DNA from: Morinoia aosen
Lineage: Eukaryota; Arthropoda; Malacostraca; Amphipoda; Talitridae
NCBI GenBank assembly: GCA_030386875.1
Contig: CM059575.1
Location: 42,686,859 to 42,750,858 of the forward strand
DNA length: 64,000 bases
Direction of reading: 5' to 3'
In this document: one piece after another, positions 12,262 through 23,769 of the stretch
Position numbering within the stretch: the stretch's first letter is position 1
Layout of the letters: every line of letters starts with the position of its first letter
The notes under the pieces: generated by a model
Seen by the model: the letters and a program-made list of their open reading frames with translations, nothing else
Database searches by the model: none
What the model was told of the DNA's origin: nothing
Position numbers and translations under genes: made by a program

Positions 12262-12711
12262 TATGGCAAGAAACTGGAAAATAAAGTACGTAAAATGAAA
12301 TTATAAGTGCTGTCAAAATAGGCTAAAATATGCTAGCTTTAAAATGAGGGAAACCAAAAAAAAAAAGTTGTAGTTAGTGATGAAGTTTGGCTTATGCTTG
12401 ACTCCTACACCAAACATTGATGACCTCACACAATGCAACCAAGTAAAACCTTAGATAAGTGTTAAATTTAAAATTTATGCATACAAGGCTCTTCATATCA
12501 CATTTCTTCCAACCCTTTGAAAAAAAATAGCAAAACTTCTGTGCACAGATAAAAATTTATTTCAAAAACACGTTGTGAACAGGCTTGTCTCAAACATCCT
12601 CAATATGCAGAAACGGAACTCAATGAAACGCTTTCATGGCTAAACAAGAATTAAAGTGAAAACGTTGAACAACTTCTCTCAGAAGTAACGTAATGCTAAA
12701 CTACAATTTAC

Positions 12712-12928
12712 CCCGGATTCCAGCCATGATCATGATAAGGAGAGTCTGGGTAGAACTGGCGAGGGCGAGGCACAACAGTAGAGCTGCCAGGGCTTGCATC
12801 AGCGTCTTCATATTGGGGAAATGGGGGCAAGTGCGAGTCGGGAGCCTTCAAGAAACGATCTCGAGGACTGAGGTTCTGGGACGTGTCAGGAGCAATGTCA
12901 GGAGGAGGCAACAGAGGGGGGTATCCAC
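12712..12928 (-). CDS. HAX1: HAX1-like gene, third coding exon
   Basis: A 217-bp exon bounded by acceptor CATCTCAATCAG and donor GG|GTAAATTG. It enters in phase 1, matching the end of the exon at 15731, and leaves in phase 2. It encodes a Pro-rich segment starting GGYPPLLPPPDIAPDTS, followed by RDRFLKAPDSHLPPF, which aligns with the vertebrate HAX1 block RDSMLKYPDSHQPR. The Pro/Ser-rich remainder (VVPRPRQFYPDSPYHDHGW) suits the disordered middle of the HAX1 family. The conserved C-terminal part (SVTKI...PDG...EERRTV in vertebrates) should lie further left. I could not find it in the window, so the gene may be long or its 3' end may lie outside. Confidence 0.68.
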
Positions 12929-12999
12929 CTGATTGAGATGTACAAGAAATGCAAACATAACTTTGTATTGATTGTAGTGCTTCAATACACAAATCTATA

Positions 13000-14540
13000 A
13001 ATTCATTAAAAACTGTTGACCACTATTTAAATTGAAGAGAGTGAGATGGGTTACAGGTAGAGCTTTTTGAAAAAGTCTCACTAATGAAAGCCATGACTGA
13101 GTTAAAATTTAATCAACATAGTTCAAGTTTATGCCTCAGGCTTGTATCTACAGATTAAAGCTTAAAATATAACAATTTATTCAACCTTTACCTCAACATC
13201 ATTTGCAGGCTTCACTTTTATTCTGCATACATGGTTAGCAGCAAAATTTATAAGTACATATACCAATGTTAGGTATTTCTCAGAATTTGAAGCTTGCACA
13301 ATTGAAAACTAAATATAATCAAGTACATAAAATGACTACATCACTTACTCTGCAACATAATGGATTTAGTTTAATAAATTAATAAAGGGATTACAAATGC
13401 ATTCAAACAGAGCAAGGAAACGAAACAACTTATATCTATTTTACACAAATATGAACATGCTTGTGCAGGGACTTTATTCAATGTTTTCGTCGCCCCATGA
13501 TACAATTTCCAAGTTTTTTTTCATAAAAACAACTTGCCAAAACTTTTAGTTCTTTCCACAGTGCTTCAAATATATTCATGAATGAGACAGAGAGAACAAA
13601 TAAAACGAGGGAAACAAAAAAGGTTAATATAAGTTACCTCACAAACACTGAATTATGGAGACATTACCCAAGGCGAAATATTGTCTTCAAATTTGTTCCT
13701 AATAGATGAATATTAATAGTTGGAGGCTATTTCCCTAGGGAACAATGAGATGACTGAAATTGTTGCAACCCATTTCTTGACACTAGTAGAACCACAGTGA
13801 ATGAGAACATGAAAAATGTAAATTTCTCATAAATGGTGTGCTCTGTTGAAGAGCAAGAAAAGCATATAATCACACACATTTCAGAATTATTGAATTTAAT
13901 GCATGATCTATTACTTAAATTAATCAAAGATGGCATTCTCTAAATGAACTTCCAAGTTTATTTCCATGCATGTACGTAACTACAGACTGTATAAAGTCAT
14001 ACCTTACATTACAAAATTCATTTGGTCCATTGTAAAACATTCAGAATCAAGGGAGCATTAAATTCTAAAAAGTAAGTAACAGCATGATCACTGATGGGTG
14101 TGGTGTACAAATGAAATTGTTTTCCCAACTGTAAGATGTTTTGAAAATGAAGTCACATGATTGATGTTTAATAAAAATTTGGGTGGATCTTTCGGCAGCC
14201 GCTGAATAAATAAAAGGTAACGAATCTACAAGTAAAAATATATTTTAATTAAATTTAACTTCTCTGCTTGAACATTGAGAAGCAGGCTGAAGATTGATAG
14301 AGAATAGAAATGTTCCAATTTACTTCAATGAGCTTCTTCTACTCATTGATTCTTGCCCCTTTTATTTACTCCAATGCATGGGCAATATGTCACCAAGAAT
14401 TGGTTGAGAATGACTGAAACAGCAGCTGCAGAACTCGGCAAACAAAGGCCTTGAAGGAGGAAATGAGCAGGAATTTGCAGCTGCCAGAAATTTTATAACA
14501 GTTTTAACAAGTAATATTTATTTGGCAGATGCATGCTCAT
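13000..14540. other. HAX1-like intron 2, AT-rich
   Basis: Intronic by position between the two HAX1-like exons. No nested gene or transposon with clear ends was seen apart from the minisatellite to its right. Confidence 0.5.
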
Positions 14541-14559
14541 ATTAGTGGACTGGACACGA

Positions 14560-14992
14560 GAGAGATCACAACAGTGCAACTGGCATGTGAGAGATCACAA
14601 CTGTGCAACTGGCATGTGAGAGATCACGACAGTGCAACTGGCATGTGAGAGATCACAACAGTGCAACTGGCATGTGAGAGATCACAACAGTGCAACTGGC
14701 ATGTGAGAGATCACAACAGTGCAACTGGCACGTGAGAGATCACAACAGTGCAACTGGCATGTGAGAGATCACAACAGTGCAACTGGCATGTGAGAGATCA
14801 CAACAGTGCAACTGGCATGTGAGAGATCACAACAGTGCAACTGGCATGTGAGAGATCACAACAGCGCAACTGGCATGTGAGAGGTTAGTCAGGTTACAAC
14901 AGTGCAACTAGCATGTGAGAGGTCACAACAGTGCAACTGGCATGTGAGAGATCACGACAGTGCAACTGGCATGTGAGAGGTCACAACCGTGA
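14560..14992. repeat. 29-bp minisatellite, about 15 copies
   Basis: Units of GTGCAACTGGCATGTGAGAG plus ATCACAACA repeat head to tail with only scattered changes (cacgac, cacaac, ggtcac). One unit near 14881-14905 carries a short insertion. It lies in the large intron of the HAX1-like gene. Copies touch without spacers, so this is not a CRISPR-like array. Confidence 0.95.
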
Positions 14993-15730
14993 GTGATAAT
15001 TTTACAGCCAGACAGTGGAGTTCCTTTCAAAGAAGCACAAGTACTGGAACTTCAGGAATGAAGTGTTAAATACATTAGCAATGCAAACCATTTGAAAATC
15101 TACATATATTTAATTGTTAAAAACTCATATTAGGACATTAAGAAGTTGTTCAAGTTTCCCCCAGACAAATCCATCAAAAAACTACTCCCACACATATGAT
15201 GTAACCCAGATTAGAATTTTCCAAAAACATGGAATTTCTTTTTATGTTTATTTTGTGAAACACATAAAATTTTACTTTTGGCCAATTTTACATAATCTGG
15301 TGCTGGTTTGGGTTATTATTTTCTTACTGCACACAAGTGAGTGAGTTAGAACATGTACAGGCCATTGATGTTAAAAAGATTAAAATTAGTGAAGAACAAC
15401 AAAATGAAGAAAGAGAAAGTGAAAAGCACAGATGGATTGTAGACATGCATGAAGTTATAAAAAACACTTCAATCTTAGTCATAGGAGAAAGATTAAAGTA
15501 GAAGGAAACAAATGGATCTGATAGAAACTAAATTTATGCACTTCCAATTATTATTAGTTTTTAATAAGATAAAGATAACTTTTTGATAGCAAACAGAGCA
15601 GCTTGCCAAAATATTTTAACATTTTGCCCTATCAACAAACCATACCAAAAAATTCCCATAATTGATTCCAGAGACTACAGTATATCAAAACACAATAGTA
15701 GAGAACATTAGATACCAAGTAGGTTCATAC

Positions 15731-15942
15731 CTGGCTCTTTGAAGTCAAAGTCTAACATGGCCCTCTGAAACATATCCATCATCTGCTCAATTTCTCGGAG
15801 AGAATCCATGAAGCCCAAGTCTTGATAGCTGCCACCACTGTAGGCTGATGGTGGTTGGCCAAATTCAGAGTTCAGCTCATTGGAGAATGAAAATGTAAAT
15901 GGAGAGAAGTATGGATGTTCATCACCTTGATTTCTGCCATCA
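15731..15942 (-). CDS. HAX1: HAX1-like gene, second coding exon
   Basis: A 212-bp exon between acceptor CAATTTTTCAG and donor CCAG|GTATGA. It enters in phase 2, completing the split codon from the first coding exon (AA|T, Asn), and leaves in phase 1. The peptide holds YFSPFTFSFSNE and SYQDLGFMDSLREIEQMMDM, then FQRAMLDFDFKEP. HAX1 proteins have an FGFSFS-type patch followed by an acidic, helical FDDL...F segment at this position. HAX1 is a mitochondria-associated anti-apoptotic factor that partners HtrA2 and PARL in vertebrates. The identification rests on exon order and short motifs, not on an alignment score. Confidence 0.7.
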
Positions 15943-16120
15943 CTGAAAAATTGAAAAAATGTTTTAATATGATCAAAAACTAAATAAAATTTTTCCAACA
16001 ACACCTCAATGATAATCATTTCAACGACTTCTATTCTAAAAGCAAAACATTGAAAAATTGCTTTTTTACATATAAAGCATGCTAATATTTAATTTATGCA
16101 TACCATAAAATTATACATAC

Positions 16121-16273
16121 TTCTCAGGAAATGTTGGCTGTTGATTTGGAGATTTCAACCCAAATAGATTGCGCAGAAAGTCCATTAAAGTTAAACACAA
16201 TCTTTTATATACAGATGAAGATGGTCTCAGTAGCAAAAATTTCAGACAACAATATACCACCACTCTTAAATTT
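16121..16273 (-). CDS. HAX1: HAX1-like gene, start-codon exon with 5' UTR
   Basis: The exon opens after a strong acceptor (CTCCTATTTCTTTCCAG, 16274 side), so at least one untranslated exon lies upstream at higher coordinates. It runs about 88 bp as 5' UTR to ATG at 16185 and ends at donor GAGAA|GTATGT. It encodes MDFLRNLFGLKSPNQQPTFP, which mirrors the MSLFDLFRGFFGF start typical of HAX1. The start is chosen because it is the first ATG of the exon and gives the conserved N-terminus. The upstream non-coding exon and promoter were not pinned down; the CCAAT cluster near 20030-20100 is a candidate. Confidence 0.68.
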
Positions 16274-16279
16274 CTGGAA

Positions 16280-17290
16280 AGAAATAGGAGATTAACTTTA
16301 CAAATGTAGAATCTATAAAAATACTCTAAGACAAACTCACTGCAAAAGATATTAAGACAAAGTTCATGCATAAACTGGAATCATTCACTTTTTATGCTTA
16401 AGGCATTGAGTAGAAGGAAGAAGACATAGGATCAAATTACATCTACCTAAAGCAGTGAACAAATGAAGACTCATACAGGCAGTAACTAGATGCCCATGAA
16501 AACTGATATATCTTTATGTAATCATTTTGCAGCTGGAGTGAAGTTTCTTACTCTACTCTAGCATTTTAAAAAAATTTAAAGAATGCAGTACAGCAAGAAC
16601 TAAAGGGTTGGATTTGAGAAGTACAAGTTCCCCACTAACAAATTAGAAAAATTTCAATGTTTCCTGCCAAATAACCCATTGATGGGTCACACTGATCTTC
16701 CACTAGCAGCAAAGAGACCCACCAGTGGCAATAAATTAATTTCTACTTATTTACTTAGCCAAAAAAAAATGAAGGCGCATTCCCACTATCAATTTGTTAA
16801 TTTCAGTATTGAATAATGAAAAGAAATTTAATTTGTGTTCAATATTGAACATCAGTTTTACCAGTTGAAGTCAGCATGCTTGGCTACATTTTTTTCAGGA
16901 TTATAAAATTAGAGCAAGAGCACAATCAAGTTACAAAAGATAGAGCAAAATTTGAGAAGTTTCCCTTTGTAGGCTTTAGTAATTTGTATGTTATCCAAAT
17001 ATTGTCTCATACCTGCAAGGAATGTCTAGCTTGTAAGAGTGAGTGAATTAAATAAGCTAATGTCTCCTTGAATGATTTTCAATATTAGATCAGTTATAAG
17101 TTAGTTTTAGAAGGTTTGTAAATATTGTTTTTTCTTAGTCACTGGTTGTGCTGTGTTTCTCGATTTTGCTGTTTTTGTGTTACCCATTAATAATTGAATG
17201 ATTTAGTTTAATGATGTATTAATTTCACACACAGGCAATAATGTTTAGAGTAAAACTTGCAAAGCATTCCTTGACAAAACTATTCCTTCT
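16280..17290. other. AT-rich DNA upstream of the HAX1-like exons
   Basis: No coding exon, repeat array or transposon end was recognised. It is probably 5'-UTR intron of the HAX1-like gene. Confidence 0.4.
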
Positions 17291-17293
17291 TAA

Positions 17294-18133
17294 CCCGTCG
17301 CCACGTCCTGGACTCTTAGAAGGTCGGCAAACCTAGCACATGTTTCACATCAGCAAACCTAGGGTTGCCATATAAAGTCTTAAGCGTCTCGTTGAGCGCT
17401 ATTCATTGGTGTAAAGTAAAATTAGGTGGGAGGAACAGGGAAGGAGAGGTATCAAGCTCAAATCTGTATGAATTCTTCTGCTCAGTCTGGAGTGTAGCTA
17501 CCGGCGCTGCACAACCTCTTAGAAGGCCAGGAGTGTAGCTGAGGCATACCAGCACACACTCTGCCTCTAAGAAGGTCGCCATCATTTTTATTTTCTTATG
17601 TTTTTTGTTCCAAAAATGGGAGTCCAAATCCACAGATTTACTCCTACGCAAAAAATAATACCACCATTGTATTCGGGAGGAAAAGCTCTATGCATATCAA
17701 ACTCTTTACAAACAATGAAACTGCTTGATAACAGCCTATACACAAAATGAACTAAAAAATAAAAACTGTGTTTTAAATATAGTGCACATAACTCCGGAAC
17801 TATTGGACCTGAAAAAAAATTCACATACCACAAGATTCAGCAACTCAGAATCTATGAAAATGCATCATAAAAAAACATAAAAGTGCAAGAAATAAAAAAT
17901 GGCCAGTGATTTTCTGATTTCTGTTTTTTGTATTTTACCGAAATAAAAACTCAAATTTCGTAGATTTTCATTGGGGTAGCAGTATTTTTTTTCCCACTGA
18001 CAGAAAGAGCAACTCTCTCTCTCTACAATGAACCCCCAATGAAACTTCTAACGTGATTAATGAATGTACAGTAAGTTGCACAGTTGACCCATTTCCTTCA
18101 AACCTCTTGGTAGGTCGACCATGTGGAGACGGG
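17294..18133. mobile_element. TTAA-flanked MITE, 840 bp
   Basis: TTAA at 17290-17293 and 18134-18137 flank inverted ends CCCGTCGCCACGT (left) and, reversed, CCCGTCTCCACAT (right). Both ends continue into related AGGTCG-containing sequence. No transposase is present. TTAA duplication with CCC-starting ends is what piggyBac transposases produce, so this is probably a non-autonomous piggyBac relative. Confidence 0.7.
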
Positions 18134-18173
18134 TTAAGATATAACCAAGTGTTGATCTGGTATTACTGCATTA

Positions 18174-18929
18174 CAGTGAACCCCCACCTTACGGGATTAA
18201 TCCATTCTAGAGTTGGAATCGTAAGGCAAAATTTTCGTATGACGGGCAATAGAAACCTATGGTTATTAGCTAATGCATGCAAAACCCCAGGTAAAAATAG
18301 CAAAATAATTGTACCAATCATCGACTGGTTACGGTCATCTTCCCAAGCAAGGGTAACGACGTGCCTGCCTTCTTCGTATTCCTTGATTATCTTCAGCTTC
18401 ATTTAAATAGTAATCATTTTCTTATTTCTCCCTGTAACATTACTAGCAATCTTGGGACCCATGGTCAACAAATTAAAGTTGGAATTAAGCACTAAAATTC
18501 ACAATAAATAGGATATTGCAAGCACTCACACGCAAACAAGTCTGAACAAAACACACACAAGATTCTGACCTGAGCAAGAAATAAACTAAGAGAAAGAGGG
18601 ATACAGCATCTCTCTCGGGCATTGTGGGAGGGAATTTGGCCAATAGCACATAGACATTTATAGTGATGCAGTGACGCTGACCAATAGCAGACCAGCATCT
18701 TTGTGACGCATATAGTGACCTATGAGCGCGGGTATGAGGCATGTGACTTGCAGTCATACACACGCACACCGACAGCCAAGTTTGAATTTAGGAATCTTTG
18801 GCTGTGCAAGACATTGTTGTTGATTCCATAAGATGGGAAAAATGCCAATACAAGGGGAAGAAAAAACTTTGTTTCCACTTCCTAACATGAAAAAAGTATG
18901 CTGGGGACGCCATAACCTGGGGTCTACTG
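18174..18929. mobile_element. pogo/Tigger-like MITE, 756 bp
   Basis: Ends CAGTGAACCCCCACC (left) and, reversed, CAGTAGACCCCAGGTT (right) are flanked by TA on both sides (18172-18173 and 18930-18931). TA duplication with CAGT-A/G-ACCCC ends is the hallmark of pogo-group Tc1/mariner elements. No transposase frame was found inside. Confidence 0.7.
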
Positions 18930-18934
18930 TATTC

Positions 18935-19940
18935 TGTTCTGCTTTGGTTCTGTACATTTTTATGGTTTAAAACTAAGATTTACTTTATGTTTTCTCTTGG
19001 TGCATTGATTCATCTATTTCTTCCAAGTTTGTTGATTGAATTTTCTTTTTCAATTTTACTAGATTTCAAGACCATTTTATACTAATTTTTCCAAATACTC
19101 ATTTGAATTTGTTGCTGAATGATTGGAGTTTAAATTAATTTAATTTATATTTTATAGTCTATTTTTCAGTTGTTATGTTTCATTTTTAGTTAATACATTT
19201 ACTTTGTTTACAATGAATTTATTCTCTGAATGATTTATTTTTTGCTTTTTAATTAATTTAATTAGTTAATTTTTAGGAAGTTTAATTTTGAGGAATCCAA
19301 TGTACTGGTATGCTTTATTTTCTTTATCTGCATTTCTATTACACATTAACTGTTTTCAGGGCATTATTTATAGCTAGCTTCTCTCTACAATGAAAACAAT
19401 GTTCAGAATTTTTTTTTATTACTTCCTTGCTGTGAGGCCAAAAATGTGTAAGTATAGGCAAATGCTAGTGCCTCACCCTCTTACACCCCCAATTACAACC
19501 TGCAGTGAAATTGGCAGAATTTCAATGTAGTGTCAAGAATCTGTTAAGAGTAATCAATTTTTGCGAATTGAAAATGAAAATTTAGGAAAAAATTAATCAT
19601 GTGTAATAAATCCTTTAATTGTGTGTAACGAATTTTGTGCGCATTTATTTTTTTTGCTTGAACTAAAATTGTGAGTTTATAAACTGTGTTCAGGCACATT
19701 CCAACGGAACGAGTGGGTCGCTCTAACATGTGTGTAGGCTTGAATGTTTACATTCAACATAGATTTATGTATCGGGTGAGCGAAATGTGAACTCGAGTTG
19801 GGGCTGATGTTTTGCTTTGTAATCAGACCTCGAGAGCTCAAACAAGAGGGACAGTGTTGTGTTACCACAAGGGCAAAATTTATCGACCATAGGCCTAGTC
19901 AAGGGTAGGGTTAGAGTTGTAGGAAGCCTGCTAGCCAACG
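18935..19940. other. AT-rich DNA, no gene seen
   Basis: Long A/T runs. No supported feature. Confidence 0.4.
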
Positions 19941-20019
19941 GATTTTGACTTCAAGATCACCTCGCAAAATATGGGCGGGAAAATTCGTGTTCTTCTCACA
20001 GCGAATAGCATGCGTGCAA

Positions 20020-20105
20020 CCTCAAGAACAGCCAATGGGACAGAGTAGGCGAGTGTTTAGAAGTGCACGAGAGGTACCATTGGTCATGATTGGAAAGAGG
20101 GTAGC
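20020..20105. promoter_or_regulatory. CCAAT-box cluster, possible two-way promoter
   Basis: GCCAATGGG (about 20032), CCATTGG (about 20078) and GATTGG (about 20091) give three CCAAT boxes in mixed orientation, in a GC-richer patch about 0.25 kb before the plus-strand candidate gene and upstream of the minus-strand HAX1-like gene. Paired opposite CCAAT boxes fit a shared promoter. No TATA box is evident. Confidence 0.3.
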
Positions 20106-20332
20106 CCCAAAAGAACACTTTGGCTAGCACGAAAAACAAGAGTCAGTGAGTTTTTGCGAGCCTCTCGATAAGGTGCGTCGTGGCTAGGCATTAACTTAAA
20201 ATGTTATACTCTGCGTCGTGAATAGGTGTCAACTTAAAAATGTTATACTTAGAAAAATAAGTGAGAAGCGAAACCTGTTGAAATATATTTTTCTTGAATC
20301 AACAAATTAAAAAATTACATTTTGTTTTGCAG

Positions 20333-20398
20333 AGGGGAGAAGGTCCCGTACCGAGGAGGTCGTTTAAAAGAAAATTTTTAGTAGCTTCGTCAGGGCGG
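20333..20398 (+). CDS. Candidate internal exon, unknown gene
   Basis: A 66-bp exon, phase 0 at both ends, between acceptor TTTTGTTTTGCAG and donor GGGCGG|GTAAGA. It encodes RGEGPVPRRSFKRKFLVASS plus GR. The donor and the acceptor of the next exon are 164 bp apart, a plausible short intron, and joining them keeps one open frame. The product is not recognised. Confidence 0.4.
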
Positions 20399-20562
20399 GT
20401 AAGACTCGTTCTTTTGTTACGATAGATACCGCTGGAAACGATAGGTTCATATAACGTAAGAGGAAATTGGTGCAGTTGAATTAAATGTGGAATATGTGCA
20501 TATATATATGTATGAGAAAATTGTAGAACCAAAGTAATCGTCAAAATTTTGTTGCCCTACAG

Positions 20563-20775
20563 GAGGGCGGTTTTGTTCCTATCGATTGCAAGTACGACCT
20601 CTTCATGAAAACGTCCAAAGACAGTATATGCACTGTGTATGAAACAGGGATTGAACTGAAGCTGCTCGTGGGCGAAAGAAGTAGTGAGCCGAGGCCAAAT
20701 AGCCATCCATTGTGCCGTTGGAATGCGCCAACCCGACAGTTAGGCATTATTTCATTATATGTGTTCAATGTGTAA
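20563..20775 (+). CDS. Candidate exon, unknown gene
   Basis: After acceptor GTTGCCCTACAG, the same phase continues: EGGFVPIDCKYDLFMKTSKD, then SICTVYETGIELKLLVGERS. Codon choice is strongly coding-like (CTG AAG CTG CTC GTG GGC) and unlike the AT-rich surroundings. The frame runs to a TAA at 20773-20775, but the real exon may stop earlier at a donor I could not fix. No known domain is apparent. The minus strand is also open here (86 codons) but without matching splice signals. The gene lies head to head with the HAX1-like gene. Confidence 0.42.
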   Translation, partial: EGGFVPIDCKYDLFMKTSKDSICTVYETGIELKLLVGERSSEPRPNSHPLCRWNAPTRQLGIISLYVFNV

Positions 20776-20908
20776 TTTACTTGAAGAAATTGACCGGTCA
20801 ATTAGGCAGAGTAGTGTTTGTCAATATGTGTTACTTACAGTTCCAGTAATTTTACGGTTAATGCTTTGTACCAGGGTATTCCATTAGAAAAGTTTCTTTT
20901 GCATTTTA

Positions 20909-20982
20909 ATGGCGTTTAAAAACCCTGTCAACGCTAGCATCACAGCTCACCGAGGCAAAATAGCGCACAGAAACGCGCTAAT
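20909..20982 (+). CDS. Candidate first coding exon
   Basis: ATG at 20909 opens MAFKNPVNASITAHRGKIAH-RNAL and is cut by a perfect donor, CTAAT|GTAAGT, at 20983; a second donor-like GTGAGT follows near 21006. The patch is CpG-rich for this window. It may be a separate first exon or an alternative exon of the gene at 20333. The product is unknown. Confidence 0.25.
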
Positions 20983-22033
20983 GTAAGTCGAGTCAACCAT
21001 CATCGGTGAGTAACGCTTTGTTTTTAGTATATGTACTGTAATGTTGATTATTGTCCACGAATTTTTTTCGTGTTGTCTATGCATTTCATGGAGGTGAAGC
21101 CAACCCCTCAATTCCGAGAGCCTGATCTTCTTACTAATGTTAATTAGTAAGGAGGCGGGACCTATCTCGTGACAGTAGATTTTGCACAAAGCTAATGTCA
21201 AACATCATTTTCATTGCAGAAGACCATCATATTTTCATGCTTGCTTACCAGACAAACAACAAAACATTAGGGATATATGACAAGCCTAGAAATATCTCTG
21301 CATCAGACAAGAAAATTGACATAACCTGAAGTAATACAGTCATACCACATTTTACAAAATATTCCATTTCAGAAATAGTTTTGTAATATGATTTTTTCAT
21401 AAGTATAGTTGTATTCAACATATAAAGGCCTAATTTGTTCCAAGGCCCCCCAATACTACACCCTTAACTTTTTAAAAATTATTGAAGTATACCAATTTTG
21501 TATGAAATGTATAGGAAAATTATTTATTAACCCATTAGGGCCGCTGCGTATATAAATACACGTAACAAAAAATTGTTTATAATGTTTAAAATATGATGTT
21601 AAACTTAGTTTTCTTTGCACCAGCGTGTACTTTTAAGTCTAATTCACGTTCAATACACGTATGGAGCTGGTATGTTTGACGTTTGTTTATGTTTTGAAGC
21701 AGTTAATCAGCAATGGCGACGGCACGCGCACGGACATTAGTATGCTTTTGCTCATATTTTGGTAAATTGTTCTTATTAGTTTGAAAGTTTTAGTAAACAT
21801 GTACTTATCAATTGTTTATTATTGTTTTATTTATTATTTGTTTTATATATCATTGAATAATGAACGTATGTAATCATACGCTCTGGCAATACAGGCATTA
21901 ATATCGTATTGAACAAAAGTTTTTGTTTACATTCTCAATAATTTCTCTGGCATTTTTAATTGTAATTGCATTGTACATAGTGACTTTTAGAGCATTTTAT
22001 GTCAAATTTTATATAAAAATTTGTATCCTCAGA

Positions 22034-23735
22034 ATGAATGCAGAGGAGATAGCAAGCATGCTAGAAGAATTTGAACATGATGGTGATATTATTTTTGGAC
22101 TCCCTGACGTTGATGAAAATGATAAATCTGAGGGTGACAGCGACAATTCTGACGATGAAGCAGAAGCAAATGTTGATCGTTTGAGCAGACTTTTCCTACA
22201 GGCCCCAGCCCATCTTGCTGGAAGTGAAGACAACACAAAATAGAAGCAAATGTCATGCCTCGTAAAAGAAAACAACGTAGGAAATAAACAACAATGAGCA
22301 GAGAAAACCCAATTGAACAACCTATCACTTTATCACCACCGGCTGATGAGGCTAATATGGGGCAGAGAATCTTCAAAATTATTGTCAACTGTTCTTTGAT
22401 GAGTGACTACTTGAGCTAATTACAGAGCAAACTAATTTATATGCTGATCAAAATAATAAAACTCTTGCTATAACTGTAAATGAACTAAAGGTCTTCTTCG
22501 GTGGCTTGTTTCTCTCAGCAATATGCCCACTGCCTAACAAGAAAAAATATTGGAGTTCAGGAGAACACGTTCCAAAACTTCTTGCAAACAACATGAGACA
22601 AGATTGCTTCCTAGATATAATACACAACTTACACTTTCGTGACAACATAGTACCTGAGCCTAATGATCGTGCTGCCAAATTGAGGCCTTTACTAGATCAC
22701 CTTCAAAATAAATTTATAGAACATGGTGGTTCCACAGAACATTATTCAATTGATGAAAGTATGATCCCATATTTTGGGAAACATTTTGTCAAACAATTCA
22801 TTCATGCATAAAATCGATTCGCTTTGGTTTCAAAACGTGGGCAATATAAGAAAAATATAAGAAGGAGGGTACCTATGTACACTCATTTGACCTTTACATG
22901 GGGAAGAGTGAGACTCGAGAACCAGACTCTATTCCAAATATTGGAGTACGAGGTTATGTTGTCCTACATCTGATTACAAATGGAAACCTGCCAAAACTTG
23001 GGCACAAAATATTTTTTGAGAATTATTTCAAAAGTATTCCTTTCATGGAAGAGTTGACTTAGCGTGGATATCTTGCTACTGGAACTTGTAGAGACAACAG
23101 AACAGACAAATGCCCTATACCTGAAAATAATTTTCTAAAAAATAAACTATGTGGTGCTGTCGACTACAGGTTGTGTGATGATACCGTAGTGATGAAATGG
23201 AAAGACAATAAAGAGGTAACCGTTGTATCCAATTTTGACTCAACCAAAATGTCAAAAGCCAAACACTATAATCGAAATGGTAAGAAATTTGTGACAATTC
23301 CTCAACCAGAGGGCATTCAAAAGTACAATGCTCACAAGGGTTACGTGGATGTAATGGATCAAGCTGTTTGCACTAATAGGATTTGAATGCGCCAAAGAAA
23401 ATGGTGGAGGCCAATTTTTTCGTACATACTCTGTGACGATAAACAATGCTCATCAGCTAATGAAAAAGAAGAGGCCTACAGTTTCGCACTATGAATTTGT
23501 TGAAGCCCTTGCAATATTCTATTGCAAGTGAAATGGTAATCCTAACAAACAAGGAAGAAGAGAGTCTTCCAAGCTGACAGACATCGTTTGTTACAATGAG
23601 AAGAGTCACTGGATTGTGCAATGTAATCAGTCTAGGGTATGCAGACAGTGTAAGCACAGAACATCATATATGTGCAAGAAATGTGATGTTGGACTCCACC
23701 CAAATTGTTTTGATGCATATCATTCACCACAGTAA
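22034..23735 (+). pseudogene. piggyBac (PGBD) transposase, decayed
   Basis: ATG 22034 starts an acidic leader (EEIASMLEEFEHDGD, then DENDKSEGDSDNSDDEAEA), as usual for PGBD proteins, and stops at 22241. The catalytic region resumes in another frame: KKKYWSSGEHVPKLLANNMR and HYSIDESMIPYFGKHFVKQF (first Asp present). IFFENYFKSIPFMEELT follows; active relatives have FFDN, so the second catalytic Asp is Glu here, and a TAG follows. GYVDVMDQAV keeps the third Asp. The C-terminal Cys-rich tail is CRQCKHRTSYMCKKCDVGLH. Several stops and frame changes make it inactive. The next host sequence begins at the TTAA of the right end. Confidence 0.88.
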
Positions 23736-23769
23736 AAAAATCAATATATTTTGTCCATATATTTTTTAT

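Noticed and set aside
14560-14992. Regular 29-bp repeats suggesting a CRISPR array
   Set aside because: Copies abut with no unique spacers and the setting is eukaryotic intron, so it is a minisatellite.
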